Assembly (NCBI GenBank): GCA_017395925.1
Contig: JAFQNJ010000003.1
Coordinates: 1-64,000 of the forward strand
DNA length: 64,000 bases
Direction of reading: 5' to 3'
Source of the DNA: Ruminococcus sp.
GTDB taxonomy: Bacteria; Bacillota; Clostridia; Oscillospirales; Acutalibacteraceae
Shown here: positions 8,322 through 16,395 of the stretch, piece by piece
Layout of the letters: each line of letters opens with the position of its first letter
How positions within the stretch are numbered: position 1 is the stretch's first letter
Translations under genes and position numbers: made by a program
Notes under the pieces: generated by a model
What the model was told of the DNA's origin: nothing
Databases searched by the model: none
What the model saw: only the letters and a program-made list of their open reading frames with translations

Positions 8322-9338
8322 ATGTCAATTCTTATAACAGGCGGAGCGGGTTACATAGGTAGCCATACCTGCCTCGAAATGCTCTCGGCAGGATACGATA
8401 TAGTGGTTGTGGATAATCTTTCCAACAGTTCCACAGAGTCGCTCAGTAGAGTTGAAAAGCTCACAGGAAAGAGCATTAAATTCTACGAGGCAGATGTCTG
8501 TGACAAGGATGCTCTCCGCAGAATCTTCAGCGAAAATACTATAGAAGCGGCAATACATTTTGCAGGCTACAAAGCGGTGGGGGAGTCGGTGGCAAAGCCT
8601 TTGATGTACTACCGAAACAACCTTGACAGTACCTTGAGCCTCCTTGAGGTTATGAACGAATTCTCTGTAAAGAAAATTGTATTTTCCTCATCAGCAACGG
8701 TATACGGCGCCGCTGAAACAATGCCTCTTTGTGAGGATATGCCTCTTTCCGCTATCAACCCTTACGGCAGAACAAAGCTTTTTATTGAGGAGATTCTCCG
8801 TGACCTCTGTGTTTCCGATAAGGAGTGGTCGGCGGCAATACTCAGGTATTTTAATCCCATCGGCGCCCACAAAAGCGGCGAGATAGGCGAGTCCCCCAAG
8901 GGAATCCCCAACAACCTGATGCCTTATATTTCTCAGGTCGCTGTGGGGAAACTGGAGAAACTCAGTGTATTCGGTGACGATTACAAAACCGCCGACGGCA
9001 CAGGTGCCAGAGATTATATCCACGTTGTAGACCTTGCAAAAGGGCACGTATGCGCCGTTAAATGGGTTCTGAAGAATCAGGGCGCAGATGCCTTTAATCT
9101 GGGCACGGGCAGAGGCACCACCGTGCTGGAGCTTCGTGATGCCTTTGTAAATGCAACAGGCGTGGAAGTGCCTTACGTTATAGCTCCCAGAAGACCCGGC
9201 GACTTTGATGAGGTTTATGCTTGTGCTGACAAGGCAAAGGAAGTCCTTTCGTGGCAGGCAGAGCTTGATATCGAGGATATGTGCCGCGACACCTGGCGCT
9301 GGCAGAGCTCAAACCCCGACGGATATGATAATGAATAA
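8322..9338 (+). CDS. galE: UDP-glucose 4-epimerase
   Basis: 338 aa, the normal length for GalE, starting at ATG 8322 with GAAAGGA 11 nt upstream. It interconverts UDP-glucose and UDP-galactose (some members also UDP-GlcNAc/GalNAc) with bound NAD. The N-terminal Rossmann motif is ITGGAGYIGSHT, the catalytic Ser is in SSATVYG and the Tyr-Lys pair is in NPYGRTK. The substrate-domain motifs RYFNPIGAH and RDYIHVVDLAKGH are present. It closes the surface-glycan block and is followed at once by a bidirectional terminator. Its role here is probably to supply UDP-sugar donors for envelope glycan, although a Leloir role cannot be excluded. Confidence 0.95.
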   Translation: MSILITGGAGYIGSHTCLEMLSAGYDIVVVDNLSNSSTESLSRVEKLTGKSIKFYEADVCDKDALRRIFSENTIEAAIHFAGYKAVGESVAKPLMYYRNNLDSTLSLLEVMNEFSVKKIVFSSSATVYGAAETMPLCEDMPLSAINPYGRTKLFIEEILRDLCVSDKEWSAAILRYFNPIGAHKSGEIGESPKGIPNNLMPYISQVAVGKLEKLSVFGDDYKTADGTGARDYIHVVDLAKGHVCAVKWVLKNQGADAFNLGTGRGTTVLELRDAFVNATGVEVPYVIAPRRPGDFDEVYACADKAKEVLSWQAELDIEDMCRDTWRWQSSNPDGYDNE

Positions 9339-9343
9339 AAGAT

Positions 9344-9379
9344 ACTCCCCCGAGTTGTTGTACTCAGGGGAGTTTTCTA
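9344..9379. terminator. Bidirectional terminator between galE and cotJC
   Basis: ACTCCCCCGAG (9344-9354) pairs with CTCAGGGGAGT (9363-9373) with one mismatch. A T-run follows on the plus strand (TTTTCT), and the A-rich left flank gives TCTTTTATT on the minus strand, so it can serve both convergent genes. Confidence 0.8.
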
Positions 9380-9399
9380 TTGCTTATTTTTGGGAAGAT

Positions 9400-10017
9400 T
9401 TATTTGGCTTTATCAAAGCACTTTTTGTCAAAAGAGGGGTTAAATGCATAGAAATTCTTGGAGTCAAGCTTATCGGTAAGAATGCGGAGATTCTCGCCAA
9501 AACGCTGATAATGCACAACCTCTCTCTGTCGCAGGAAACGGATGGGGTCTATGACATCGGGATCATCGCAGTATCTGAGGATGTTGTCATAGGTGGTTCT
9601 TGCTTTCTGCTCTGCCGCCATATCTTCGTGAAGGTCGGTGATGGGGTCGCCCTTGACCTGCAAATATGCGGCGGTGAAGGGAACACCCGCGGCGGATGAG
9701 GGATATACACCTGTAGTGTGGTCTACGAAGTACGCGTCAAAACCCGCGGCTTTGATCTGCTCTTCGGTAAGGTTTTTTGTGAGCTGATATACTATGGTGC
9801 CTATCATCTCAAGATGAGAAAGTTCCTCTACGCCAATGTCGTTAAGTGTGGCTTTAAGCTCGGGTACGGGCATTGTGAAGCGCTGGCTGAGATATCTCAG
9901 TGATGCAGCCAGCTCTCCGTCGGGGCCGCCGTACTGGGTGATGATAATCTGTGCGAGTTTCGGGTTGGTCTGTTTGATTTTTATGGGATATTGAAGCCTT
10001 TTTTCATATACAAACAT
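9400..10017 (-). CDS. cotJC: Spore coat protein CotJC (manganese-catalase family)
   Basis: 205 aa, close to the Bacillus CotJC length. Ferritin-like manganese-catalase motifs give the metal ligands: YGGPDGELAASLRYLSQRF, the GVEELSHLEMIGT segment (Glu...Glu-x2-His) and the later EQKARTTYDNI and REVVHYQRFGE segments. CotJC sits in the spore coat and may detoxify peroxide. It is the last gene of a three-gene operon, 5 nt after cotJB. It is good evidence that the host makes spores. Confidence 0.95.
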   Translation of the reverse strand: MFVYEKRLQYPIKIKQTNPKLAQIIITQYGGPDGELAASLRYLSQRFTMPVPELKATLNDIGVEELSHLEMIGTIVYQLTKNLTEEQIKAAGFDAYFVDHTTGVYPSSAAGVPFTAAYLQVKGDPITDLHEDMAAEQKARTTYDNILRYCDDPDVIDPIRFLRQREVVHYQRFGENLRILTDKLDSKNFYAFNPSFDKKCFDKAK

Positions 10018-10022
10018 ACGCT

Positions 10023-10268
10023 TTATACTCCTTCCCAGGGCCAGGGTGAGTTGACCCAGGTCCAGTAATCTTTTTTGTTTTCATCAGTAGTGAGAGGTCC
10101 GTATTTACTGATGTACTCCTCTCTGAGAGGAGCAAGTTTTTCCTCAAAGTCCCTGATTTTCTCAATTGTTTTCACATCAGCAGGATGTGTATCGAGAAAG
10201 AGTTTGAGTTCATATATTGCAAAGGCGTAGCCTGAGATTTTTTTCAGTAATATCTCTTGTTTTGTCAC
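10023..10268 (-). CDS. cotJB: Spore coat protein CotJB
   Basis: 81 aa if started at GTG 10268. That start is preferred because GAGGTGG lies 6 nt before it and because GTGA overlaps the cotJA stop by 4 nt, which is typical translational coupling; an ATG at 10286 has no ribosome site. The product has the CotJB pattern: a short helical N-terminal half (QEILLKKISGYAFAIYELKL), FLDTHP, then LREEYISKYGPL and the Trp-rich end YWTWVNSPWPWEG. CotJB is a small coat protein that acts with CotJA and CotJC. Confidence 0.92.
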   Translation of the reverse strand: MTKQEILLKKISGYAFAIYELKLFLDTHPADVKTIEKIRDFEEKLAPLREEYISKYGPLTTDENKKDYWTWVNSPWPWEGV

Positions 10269-10465
10269 TGTTTTCCACCTCTGCATTTATCGCCGTACCA
10301 AGGCTTTGAGAGGGACGGAAACATTGTACCTGCCTCAAAGCCCTGTGTAACCTGATATATTTGTGTGCCGCTTGGCTGGAAAGGCACATAAGCCATGGCT
10401 TCCACAGTCTTGTAGGGCAGGGGAGTAACTCCATAGGAAGCCATAACATCTTTAAAAATATCCAT
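10265..10465 (-). CDS. cotJA: Spore coat associated protein CotJA
   Basis: 66 aa from ATG 10465, which has GAAAGGAG 7 nt upstream; an open frame continues further upstream but the ribosome site decides the start. The CotJA features are MAYVPFQPS, IYQVTQGFEAGTMFPSLSKP and WYGDKC near the end. In Bacillus, CotJA is needed to bring CotJC into the coat. It is the first gene of cotJABC and overlaps cotJB by 4 nt. Confidence 0.9.
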   Translation of the reverse strand: MDIFKDVMASYGVTPLPYKTVEAMAYVPFQPSGTQIYQVTQGFEAGTMFPSLSKPWYGDKCRGGKQ

Positions 10466-10492
10466 TGTTTTTCTCCTTTCAACAGGCAAATT

Positions 10493-10520
10493 GTTTTATG
10501 CTTGTCACCATATTCTATGA
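10493..10520 (-). promoter_or_regulatory. Possible mother-cell (SigE/SigK-like) promoter of cotJABC
   Basis: On the minus strand TCATAGA (10514-10520) and CATAAAAC (10493-10500) are separated by 13 bp, about 28 nt before the cotJA start. The CATA-type -10 fits the mother-cell sigma factors known to drive cotJ in Bacillus. The -35 match is loose. Confidence 0.35.
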
Positions 10521-10590
10521 TTTTTATGCACGGTTTGCTACCAAAAAAATATACACAAAGAGCAAAGTGGATAATTGGTACTTATGCGAA

Positions 10591-10619
10591 TTGCAAAGAA
10601 ATCCCCGAATTCGTATAAT
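10591..10619 (+). promoter_or_regulatory. Sigma-A promoter of the alpha-amylase gene
   Basis: TTGCAA (10591-10596), 17 bp, TATAAT (10614-10619), 60 nt before the GTG start at 10680. The roughly 50-nt leader has no obvious regulatory hairpin. Confidence 0.75.
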
Positions 10620-10679
10620 TAATAGTAAGATTTAATGGGTAATTTTGCCCGTTTGATTTATGAAACGGAGGTTTTTTCA

Positions 10680-13385
10680 GTGAAATCAAAGAGAATTATC
10701 AGTCTGATTCTCGTGTTGATGATGATTGTCGGTATCGTTACAGTGGCAAATACTGCTGCTTTTGCTGCCGATGAGGAAATCACGGAGACTAAAGACTACA
10801 ACCTTGGTGGTTCTGTCAACGACGGACTTATCCTTCAGGCTTGGAACTGGTCATATAACGAGGTTCTCAATAACCTTGATGCCATTGCTGAGGCAGGATT
10901 TACCACTATCCAGATATCTCCCCCCACAGAGCTCAAAGCAGCTACTGAGGGAGTAAAGATTCTTCAGACAGCCAATGACAACGGCTGGTGGATGATGTAT
11001 CAGCCTGCCGCCTATGAGCTTAATCAGAGCGAAGATAACGTTCTCGGTACAAAGGACGAGCTTATCGCTATGATTGATGCGGCTCATGAGCGTGGCCTTT
11101 TTGTTATAGCCGATGCAGTTATCAACCACCTCGGCAACAACGAAACACCCGATAATAAAATTCCTGCGTCACTTCCCGCTGATGCAAACGCGGTTGACTA
11201 TCTCTGCGAGAGAGCATGGGAATTTGACAGCTCAAAAGCAATAATTGATGCAGGTGCATTCCACTATCCTTATGCAAACTGCAAATACAATGATACAGGC
11301 GCATTTGACTGCACACAGAATGCAGTTTCTCTGCTTCCTGACCTTGATACAAGCCATCCCGTAGTGCAGGAAGCAATCCTTGACTACTGGCAGGAGTGTA
11401 TTGATGCAGGTATCGACGGCTTCCGTATTGATGCCGCAAAGCACATCGAGACCAAGTACGACGGAGAGTATGCATCCGATTTCTGGGATGTTCTTATGTA
11501 TGACGGTATCAACGGCAAGCAGGGTATCTATCCCTATGCTAAGGATAAGTACGGCAAGGACCTTTATATGTACGGCGAGATTCTCAATACCGTATCCACA
11601 GAGCGTTCCTTCACATGGTACCTTGAGTATATGAACATCACAAACTCCACAGCATTCTATGCAATCTGTGATGCAGTAAACGGCGGTAACGCGGCTAATG
11701 CAGTGCCTCAGTATTTCAACAACGGTATGACTTCCAAGACTGCCGTTCTCTGGGATGAGTCCCACGATACATATATGGACGGATGCAAGGCAAACAGCGT
11801 GCCTTCCGTAAATCTTCTCACAAAGAGATGGGCTTGTATGGCATCCCGTGCAGATGTAGTTTCCATGTATCTTGCACGTCCCACAAACACTCCCCATGAT
11901 GTGTATGAACTTGACCTTGGCGTTGCTTATGACACTGCATGGAACGATGCCGCAACAGTTGCCATCAATAAGTTCCATAACCACTTCCAGGGCTCAGATG
12001 AGGTTGTATCAAGCTCAGGTAATATCGCAATCATTGAGCGTGCAAACTCAGGTGCAGTTCTTGTAAACTGCAGAGGCAATGCTGTTAATGCAAACGTTGC
12101 TGTTTCCGCTATGGCAGACGGCACATACGTTGACCAGATTACAGGCAACACATTTACAGTAGCAGACGGTAAAATTACCGGTGCTATCGGTGACACAGGC
12201 GTTGCAGTTGTATACAACCCTGAAACTCCCGTTGTTGAGGCATCTGTAAAGGACGGCACAAAGTTTACAACAGACGCTATCACTGTTGATGTTGTTGCAA
12301 ACGGTGCAGAGGCTACATACTCCGTTAATGGCGGCGAGGCAGTTGCTTTTGAGGGTAAAGTTACTCTTGAAATTGCTCCCGTTGAGGGCGCACCCGAAGA
12401 GGTTCAGCTGGGTATGCTCGGCGATGTTGACGGCAGCAGTAGTGTTAACGTAAAGGATGCAACACTTATTCAGAAGGCTACAGCAGGTCTTGAGACTTTA
12501 AGTGCTGACCAGATGAAGCTTGCAAATGTTACAGGCGACACAAATGATGACGGCGATGTTGTCAATGTCCGTGACGCAACAGCTATCCAGAAACACATTG
12601 CAGGTCTCCAGAGCGGTTGCGAGGGTATCGGCGAGATGCTGGGTGCTGTCGGTGCTGCAGGCAAAGCAGCTACCCTCACACTCTCCTGTGGTGACGTAGA
12701 GAAAACTTACACCTACACCCAGATTTCTGAAGATGATGCAAACTGGGTTAAGTTTGACAATACCGATACAAACTGGACTCACGTTTATTGCTACGCATTC
12801 TTCGAGGATGGCAGACAGAACAATGCTTGGCCCGGAATTCTTATGACAGAGTGTGAGGATGATATCTGGTACTATGAGATTCCTGAGGAACTTGAGGGTG
12901 CCACAGTTATCTTCTGCAACAATGTTCTCGGTTCAGGTGAGCAGACAGGCGACCTGCCCACTATGGATGCAGAGACAAATGAACTCCACTCCAACCACTT
13001 CATCTACACAGGCGGTAAGTGGAATGCTATCCTCTCTGACGGCTCCTACAAGGAGATTAAAGAGAAGCGTTCTGAACTTTACATCGTGTTCACAGATGTT
13101 TACGGCTGGAGAGATAAGGCTTTCAAGAAGATCAGATGTTGTCCCAACGGCACAGCTTCTCCCGGACTTGAAATGACTCCTATGGGTCCCGACGCAAACG
13201 GACACGAGCAGTATTACATTTATGTTGACAGAGGTTGCACTTCCGTCAAGTTCTACTGCACAAACAAGAGTACAATAGAAAAGGAAACCAAGGATTGCGT
13301 TGTTTCAGGTGATTGCGGTTACTATCCTCTTGCAAATGGTGGCGGTCCTATGTGCGGTACTTTCGAAGTAGCTCCCGCTGAATAA
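10680..13385 (+). CDS. Secreted GH13 alpha-amylase with internal dockerin and CBM26-like modules
   Basis: 901 aa from GTG 10680; ACGGAGG lies 8 nt upstream and a clean signal peptide (KSKRIISLILVLMMIVG...TAAFAADE) starts there. The four GH13 regions are present: VIADAVINHLG (residue about 145), GFRIDAAKH (about 245, nucleophile Asp), MYGEIL (about 297, acid Glu) and WDESHD (about 358). A dockerin spans about 579-644: GDVDGSSSVNVKDAT and GDTNDDGDVVNVRDAT, each followed by an IQK helix. A CBM26-like starch-binding module follows (about 675-780; VYCYAFFEDG, NAWPGILMTE), then a second carbohydrate-binding-like module (about 797-901). It cuts internal alpha-1,4 bonds of starch outside the cell, presumably docked on an amylosome scaffoldin not in this window. 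The second dockerin loop has one extra residue. Confidence 0.93.
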   Translation: MKSKRIISLILVLMMIVGIVTVANTAAFAADEEITETKDYNLGGSVNDGLILQAWNWSYNEVLNNLDAIAEAGFTTIQISPPTELKAATEGVKILQTANDNGWWMMYQPAAYELNQSEDNVLGTKDELIAMIDAAHERGLFVIADAVINHLGNNETPDNKIPASLPADANAVDYLCERAWEFDSSKAIIDAGAFHYPYANCKYNDTGAFDCTQNAVSLLPDLDTSHPVVQEAILDYWQECIDAGIDGFRIDAAKHIETKYDGEYASDFWDVLMYDGINGKQGIYPYAKDKYGKDLYMYGEILNTVSTERSFTWYLEYMNITNSTAFYAICDAVNGGNAANAVPQYFNNGMTSKTAVLWDESHDTYMDGCKANSVPSVNLLTKRWACMASRADVVSMYLARPTNTPHDVYELDLGVAYDTAWNDAATVAINKFHNHFQGSDEVVSSSGNIAIIERANSGAVLVNCRGNAVNANVAVSAMADGTYVDQITGNTFTVADGKITGAIGDTGVAVVYNPETPVVEASVKDGTKFTTDAITVDVVANGAEATYSVNGGEAVAFEGKVTLEIAPVEGAPEEVQLGMLGDVDGSSSVNVKDATLIQKATAGLETLSADQMKLANVTGDTNDDGDVVNVRDATAIQKHIAGLQSGCEGIGEMLGAVGAAGKAATLTLSCGDVEKTYTYTQISEDDANWVKFDNTDTNWTHVYCYAFFEDGRQNNAWPGILMTECEDDIWYYEIPEELEGATVIFCNNVLGSGEQTGDLPTMDAETNELHSNHFIYTGGKWNAILSDGSYKEIKEKRSELYIVFTDVYGWRDKAFKKIRCCPNGTASPGLEMTPMGPDANGHEQYYIYVDRGCTSVKFYCTNKSTIEKETKDCVVSGDCGYYPLANGGGPMCGTFEVAPAE

Positions 13386-13408
13386 TAGAATTTTGAATTT
13401 TTTAATGC

Positions 13409-13440
13409 AGTGCTCCGTTTTTTCGGGGCACTTGCTTTTT
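13409..13440 (+). terminator. Intrinsic terminator of the alpha-amylase gene
   Basis: AGTGCTCCG (13409-13417) pairs with CGGGGCACT (13424-13432), with one G-T wobble and a T-only loop, followed by TGCTTTTT. Confidence 0.8.
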
Positions 13441-13461
13441 GTTGTTTTTTTGTGTTAAAAT
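13432..13461 (+). promoter_or_regulatory. Putative promoter of the riboswitch-controlled operon
   Basis: TTGCTT (13432-13437), 18 bp, TAAAAT (13456-13461). It lies just after the amylase terminator and about 40 nt before the first paired element of the riboswitch. Confidence 0.45.
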
Positions 13462-13502
13462 AGAAAGGACAAAAGTCAAATATTTAAAAAGTGAATAAAC
13501 GC

Positions 13503-13632
13503 GAATCGGTGCTTTAATTAGCACAACCGCCGAGAATAGGGCGGGGATAAGGAAAGTATGGTGAGAATCCATCGCAACAGCCATTACCGTATATGCTATA
13601 ATGCACAAGTCGGAATGCTTATCGTTTCGTGA
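13503..13632 (+). promoter_or_regulatory. Cobalamin-type riboswitch
   Basis: The 5' UTR of the DUF4430-ECF operon has several conserved pieces of the cobalamin aptamer in order: CGGTGC with its own GCAC partner, AATAGGG, GGTGAGAATCC (core strand with AT/AT closing pairs), CGCAACAGCC in the place of the CGCAACTGT segment, and AAGTCGGAATGC near the 3' side. Downstream, CCTC...GAGG can form the expression-platform hairpin, and an intrinsic terminator follows. Some core bases differ from the strict consensus, so it may be a variant class. The downstream transporter genes agree with vitamin B12 control. Confidence 0.72.
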
Positions 13633-13681
13633 GTGAAAACGTTCCTCGGGCAACGGGAGGAGGGTGTCATAGAGATATTCT

Positions 13682-13717
13682 GACGCATCTTCTGTCTGGG
13701 AGGATGCGTTTTCTTTT
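13682..13717 (+). terminator. Riboswitch-controlled transcription terminator
   Basis: GACGCATCTTC pairs with GAGGATGCGT (13682-13709, one wobble) and is followed by TTTTCTTTTG. It lies between the aptamer and the DUF4430 start codon, so it acts as an attenuator in the leader and not as an end-of-gene terminator. Confidence 0.8.
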
Positions 13718-13746
13718 GTTTGCTTCAAAAGAAAGAAGGAATTTCT

Positions 13747-14253
13747 ATGAAAAAAACAGTAAGCAAAAAAATCCTCAGTGCGCTTTTAGCAGCAATCTTA
13801 TGCGTAGCTCTTCTTATGAGCTTTACGGCCTGCACCGAGGAGTCGCCGCAAAATCCTGATGCTTCGACCGGTGCGGAGACTACAGCCTCAACAACTGCCG
13901 CGGCAGATGAATTGGATGTGTTATGGCAGGATGCAACCTACACAGAAGACACAACCGTTGGCGAGGGCGAAAAAACCTTTGAATTTGAGGTGATCTGCGG
14001 CAAGAACAGTGTTACCTTTACCGTCAGCACCGACGAAACCAACCTTGGAGATGCACTCCTTAAAGAAGGTATTATCGAAGGAGACGAGGGTCAGTACGGT
14101 CTGTATGTCAAGAAGGTAAATGGTGTTACTGCTGATTATGATGTGAATCAGTATTACTGGAGTTTCACAAAGAACGGCGAAATGATGATGACAGGTGTGG
14201 ACGGCGAGGAAATTGAAGCAGATGCTCACTATGAGATGACAGTAGCCAAGTAA
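13747..14253 (+). CDS. DUF4430 (transcobalamin-C-like) lipoprotein, probable B12-capture protein
   Basis: 168 aa from ATG 13747, 6 nt after AAGAAGGA. The N-terminus (KKTVSKKILSALLAAILCVA) ends in SFTAC, a near-consensus lipobox, so it is probably anchored outside the membrane. A Thr/Ala-rich linker follows, then one DUF4430 domain (residues about 75-168; VTFTVSTDETNLGDALL, YYWSFTKNGEMMMTGVDG, Y at the end). DUF4430 is homologous to the C-terminal cobalamin-covering domain of animal transcobalamin and intrinsic factor. It sits behind a cobalamin-type riboswitch and 6 nt before an ECF S-component. The inferred role is to bind a corrinoid and hand it to the S-component; binding itself is not shown by sequence. 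Confidence 0.82.
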   Translation: MKKTVSKKILSALLAAILCVALLMSFTACTEESPQNPDASTGAETTASTTAAADELDVLWQDATYTEDTTVGEGEKTFEFEVICGKNSVTFTVSTDETNLGDALLKEGIIEGDEGQYGLYVKKVNGVTADYDVNQYYWSFTKNGEMMMTGVDGEEIEADAHYEMTVAK

Positions 14254-14259
14254 GATTTT

Positions 14260-14841
14260 ATGGATAACAAAACAGATACAGGTTTAGAAAAACAGAATAA
14301 GAAACTGAAAAAAGCAAGGCTCACAATTTTTGAGATGGTGCTTTTTGCAATGCTGGGAACATTGATGTTTTCTTCAAAGATGCTGATGGAATTTCTCCCC
14401 AATATTCATCTTTTGGGAATGTTCATTGTCACTTTCACTGTGGTGTTCCGATTCAAGGCACTGGTGCCTATATACATATATGTGTTTCTCAACGGCATTG
14501 TGGCGGGCTTTGCCCCTTGGTGGATTCCGTATCTCTATGTGTGGACAGTGCTGTGGGGGATGACCATGCTTCTGCCGCGGAATATGCCGCCGAAGGTTGC
14601 TATGATAGTTTATCCTCTGGTGTGTGCACTTCACGGCATCCTGTTCGGAATACTCTATGCACCGGCACAGGCGATGATGTTTTCGCTCAGTTTCAAACAG
14701 ATGCTTGTGTGGATAGCATCGGGTGCATTTTTTGACATAACCCATTGTGTGTCAAACCTGATAGCAGGTCTTCTTATTTATCCTCTCACACTACTGCTTC
14801 GCAAACTTTGCGATTCTGTACAACTTAAAGTAGCAAAATAA
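14260..14841 (+). CDS. ECF transporter S-component, probably for cobalamin/corrinoid
   Basis: 193 aa with about six hydrophobic segments, the usual size of an ECF substrate-binding subunit. The start ATG 14260 lies 6 nt after the previous stop with a weak ribosome site, so it is likely coupled to the lipoprotein gene. Helix 1 (LTIFEMVLFAMLGTLMFSSK) has the small-residue pattern used to contact EcfT. It lacks its own ATPases and EcfT in this window, so it would be a group II S-component sharing a common energising module. Substrate assignment rests on the riboswitch and the DUF4430 partner, not on a signature motif. Confidence 0.78.
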   Translation: MDNKTDTGLEKQNKKLKKARLTIFEMVLFAMLGTLMFSSKMLMEFLPNIHLLGMFIVTFTVVFRFKALVPIYIYVFLNGIVAGFAPWWIPYLYVWTVLWGMTMLLPRNMPPKVAMIVYPLVCALHGILFGILYAPAQAMMFSLSFKQMLVWIASGAFFDITHCVSNLIAGLLIYPLTLLLRKLCDSVQLKVAK

Positions 14842-14843
14842 TA

Positions 14844-14884
14844 AAACACCGATGCGACCATTTGCGGTTGCATCGGTGTTTTGC
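14844..14884. terminator. Bidirectional terminator between the ECF gene and murC
   Basis: AAACACCGATGCGACC (14844-14859) pairs with GGTTGCATCGGTGTTTT (14866-14882) over a 6-nt loop, with A-rich and T-rich flanks on either side. It serves convergent genes. Confidence 0.85.
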
Positions 14885-14905
14885 GTTGCAGATAATTACT
14901 TTGGA

Positions 14906-16291
14906 TTACTGGGACATAGCCTCTTTTTCTTTGAGTGCGGCGAGGATTTTATTGGCACACATATAGACATTTCCGCCGCCGAGAGTGAGGACAAGCTCGC
15001 CTTCCTCGGCATTTTCCTTGATGTATTCGGTGATTTCATCAAAGGTATCAATGCATTTTGCGGTGGGGATTTTATTACCTAAATCCCTTGACTCGATTCC
15101 GTAGGTGTTTACCTCACGCACAGCGAGAATCTCGGAAATAACGGCTTCGTCAGGGATAGAGAGTGCCTTTGCGAAATCATCAAGGAGAATTGCGGTACGG
15201 GAATAGGTGTGGGGCTGGAAAATCGCGCGGACTTTCTTGAAGCCCATATTCATAGCAGATGTAAGCACAGCAGTAAGCTCTGTGGGGTGGTGGGCAAAGT
15301 CATCGGCAACAGTGACTCCGCAGGGAGTGCCGAGGACTTCGAATCTTCTGTGAACGCCCTGGAATTTACCAAGGTTTTCGGCAATTTCCGCAGGGGTTGC
15401 TCCCATATAATGAGCAGTAGCCGCAGCCGCCAGAGCGTTTGCAATATTGTGTCTGCCGGGGACAATAAGCTTCACATTGGTAAGGAACTCTCCCTTGTGC
15501 ATTAAATCGAAGCTCTGATTCATACCCTTTGACTCGATATTGACAGCGCGGTAATCACAGCTTTCGCCGAAGCCGAAGGTGATTTTCTCCAAAGGCACAT
15601 CTTTGAGAGTGTCCAGAGAATTTTCGTCGTCGCCGCAGAAAACGAGTGCCTTTGTGGTCTGGTTTGCAAATTTGTTAAAGGATTTCTTTATGTTGTCAAG
15701 ATTCTTGAAGTAGTCAAGATGGTCGGCATCAATGTTGAGGATAACAGAAACATAGGGTGTAAGCTGCAGGAATGTGTCAACATACTCGCAAGCCTCGCAG
15801 ACAATGATATCGCTCTGTCCTACGTAGGAGTTGCCGCCGATGTAGTTGAGCTTGCCGCCGATAATGGCAGAAGGGTCAAATCCGGAACCTATGAGAATCT
15901 GTGAAATCATGGCGGTGGTAGAGGTCTTGCCATGGGTGCCTGCAACGGCGATGCTCCTGTTGTAGCGTCTTGTAACGATGCCCAGCATCACACTTCTCTC
16001 AAGGCAGGGGATACCCATTTCTTTAGCGGCTACCAGCTCGGGGTTGTCAGCCTTGACTGCGGCGGTATAAACCACCAGCTCTGCATCCTTGATATTATCA
16101 CCGCTGTGACCCATATATACCTTGATTCCGTAACCTTTGATTCTCTCAAGAGTATCGGATTCGTTGTTGTCGGAGCCTGAAAGCTCAAAACCCTCTGAAT
16201 GAAGAATTTCTGCCAGAGGACACATACCGCTTCCGCCGATGCCGATGAAGTGAATTCTCTTTATGTTCTCAAGTATTTTATCATATTTCAT
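14906..16291 (-). CDS. murC: UDP-N-acetylmuramate--L-alanine ligase
   Basis: 461 aa, the normal MurC length. It adds L-alanine to UDP-MurNAc in the cytoplasm, the first amino acid of the peptidoglycan stem. The N-terminal nucleotide motif is HFIGIGGSGM, the ATP P-loop is AVAGTHGKTSTT, the central-domain residues are in ILNIDADHLDYF, and the C-terminal domain has VADDFAHHPTE and FQPHTYSRT. The ribosome site GGAG precedes ATG 16291 by about 9 nt. It is transcribed alone from a consensus promoter at 16339-16367. Confidence 0.97.
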   Translation of the reverse strand: MKYDKILENIKRIHFIGIGGSGMCPLAEILHSEGFELSGSDNNESDTLERIKGYGIKVYMGHSGDNIKDAELVVYTAAVKADNPELVAAKEMGIPCLERSVMLGIVTRRYNRSIAVAGTHGKTSTTAMISQILIGSGFDPSAIIGGKLNYIGGNSYVGQSDIIVCEACEYVDTFLQLTPYVSVILNIDADHLDYFKNLDNIKKSFNKFANQTTKALVFCGDDENSLDTLKDVPLEKITFGFGESCDYRAVNIESKGMNQSFDLMHKGEFLTNVKLIVPGRHNIANALAAAATAHYMGATPAEIAENLGKFQGVHRRFEVLGTPCGVTVADDFAHHPTELTAVLTSAMNMGFKKVRAIFQPHTYSRTAILLDDFAKALSIPDEAVISEILAVREVNTYGIESRDLGNKIPTAKCIDTFDEITEYIKENAEEGELVLTLGGGNVYMCANKILAALKEKEAMSQ

Positions 16292-16338
16292 TTATATCAT
16301 CTCCAAAAGAAGTAAAATCTTTGATTATTATATTTCGG

Positions 16339-16367
16339 ATTATATAAAAAATAAATATTTGTGTCAA
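16339..16367 (-). promoter_or_regulatory. Consensus sigma-A promoter of murC
   Basis: On the minus strand TTGACA (16362-16367), 17 bp, TATAAT (16339-16344). It lies about 48 nt from the murC start codon. Confidence 0.85.
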
Positions 16368-16395
16368 TATTGTAGCATTTTATTTGCAACTCGTG

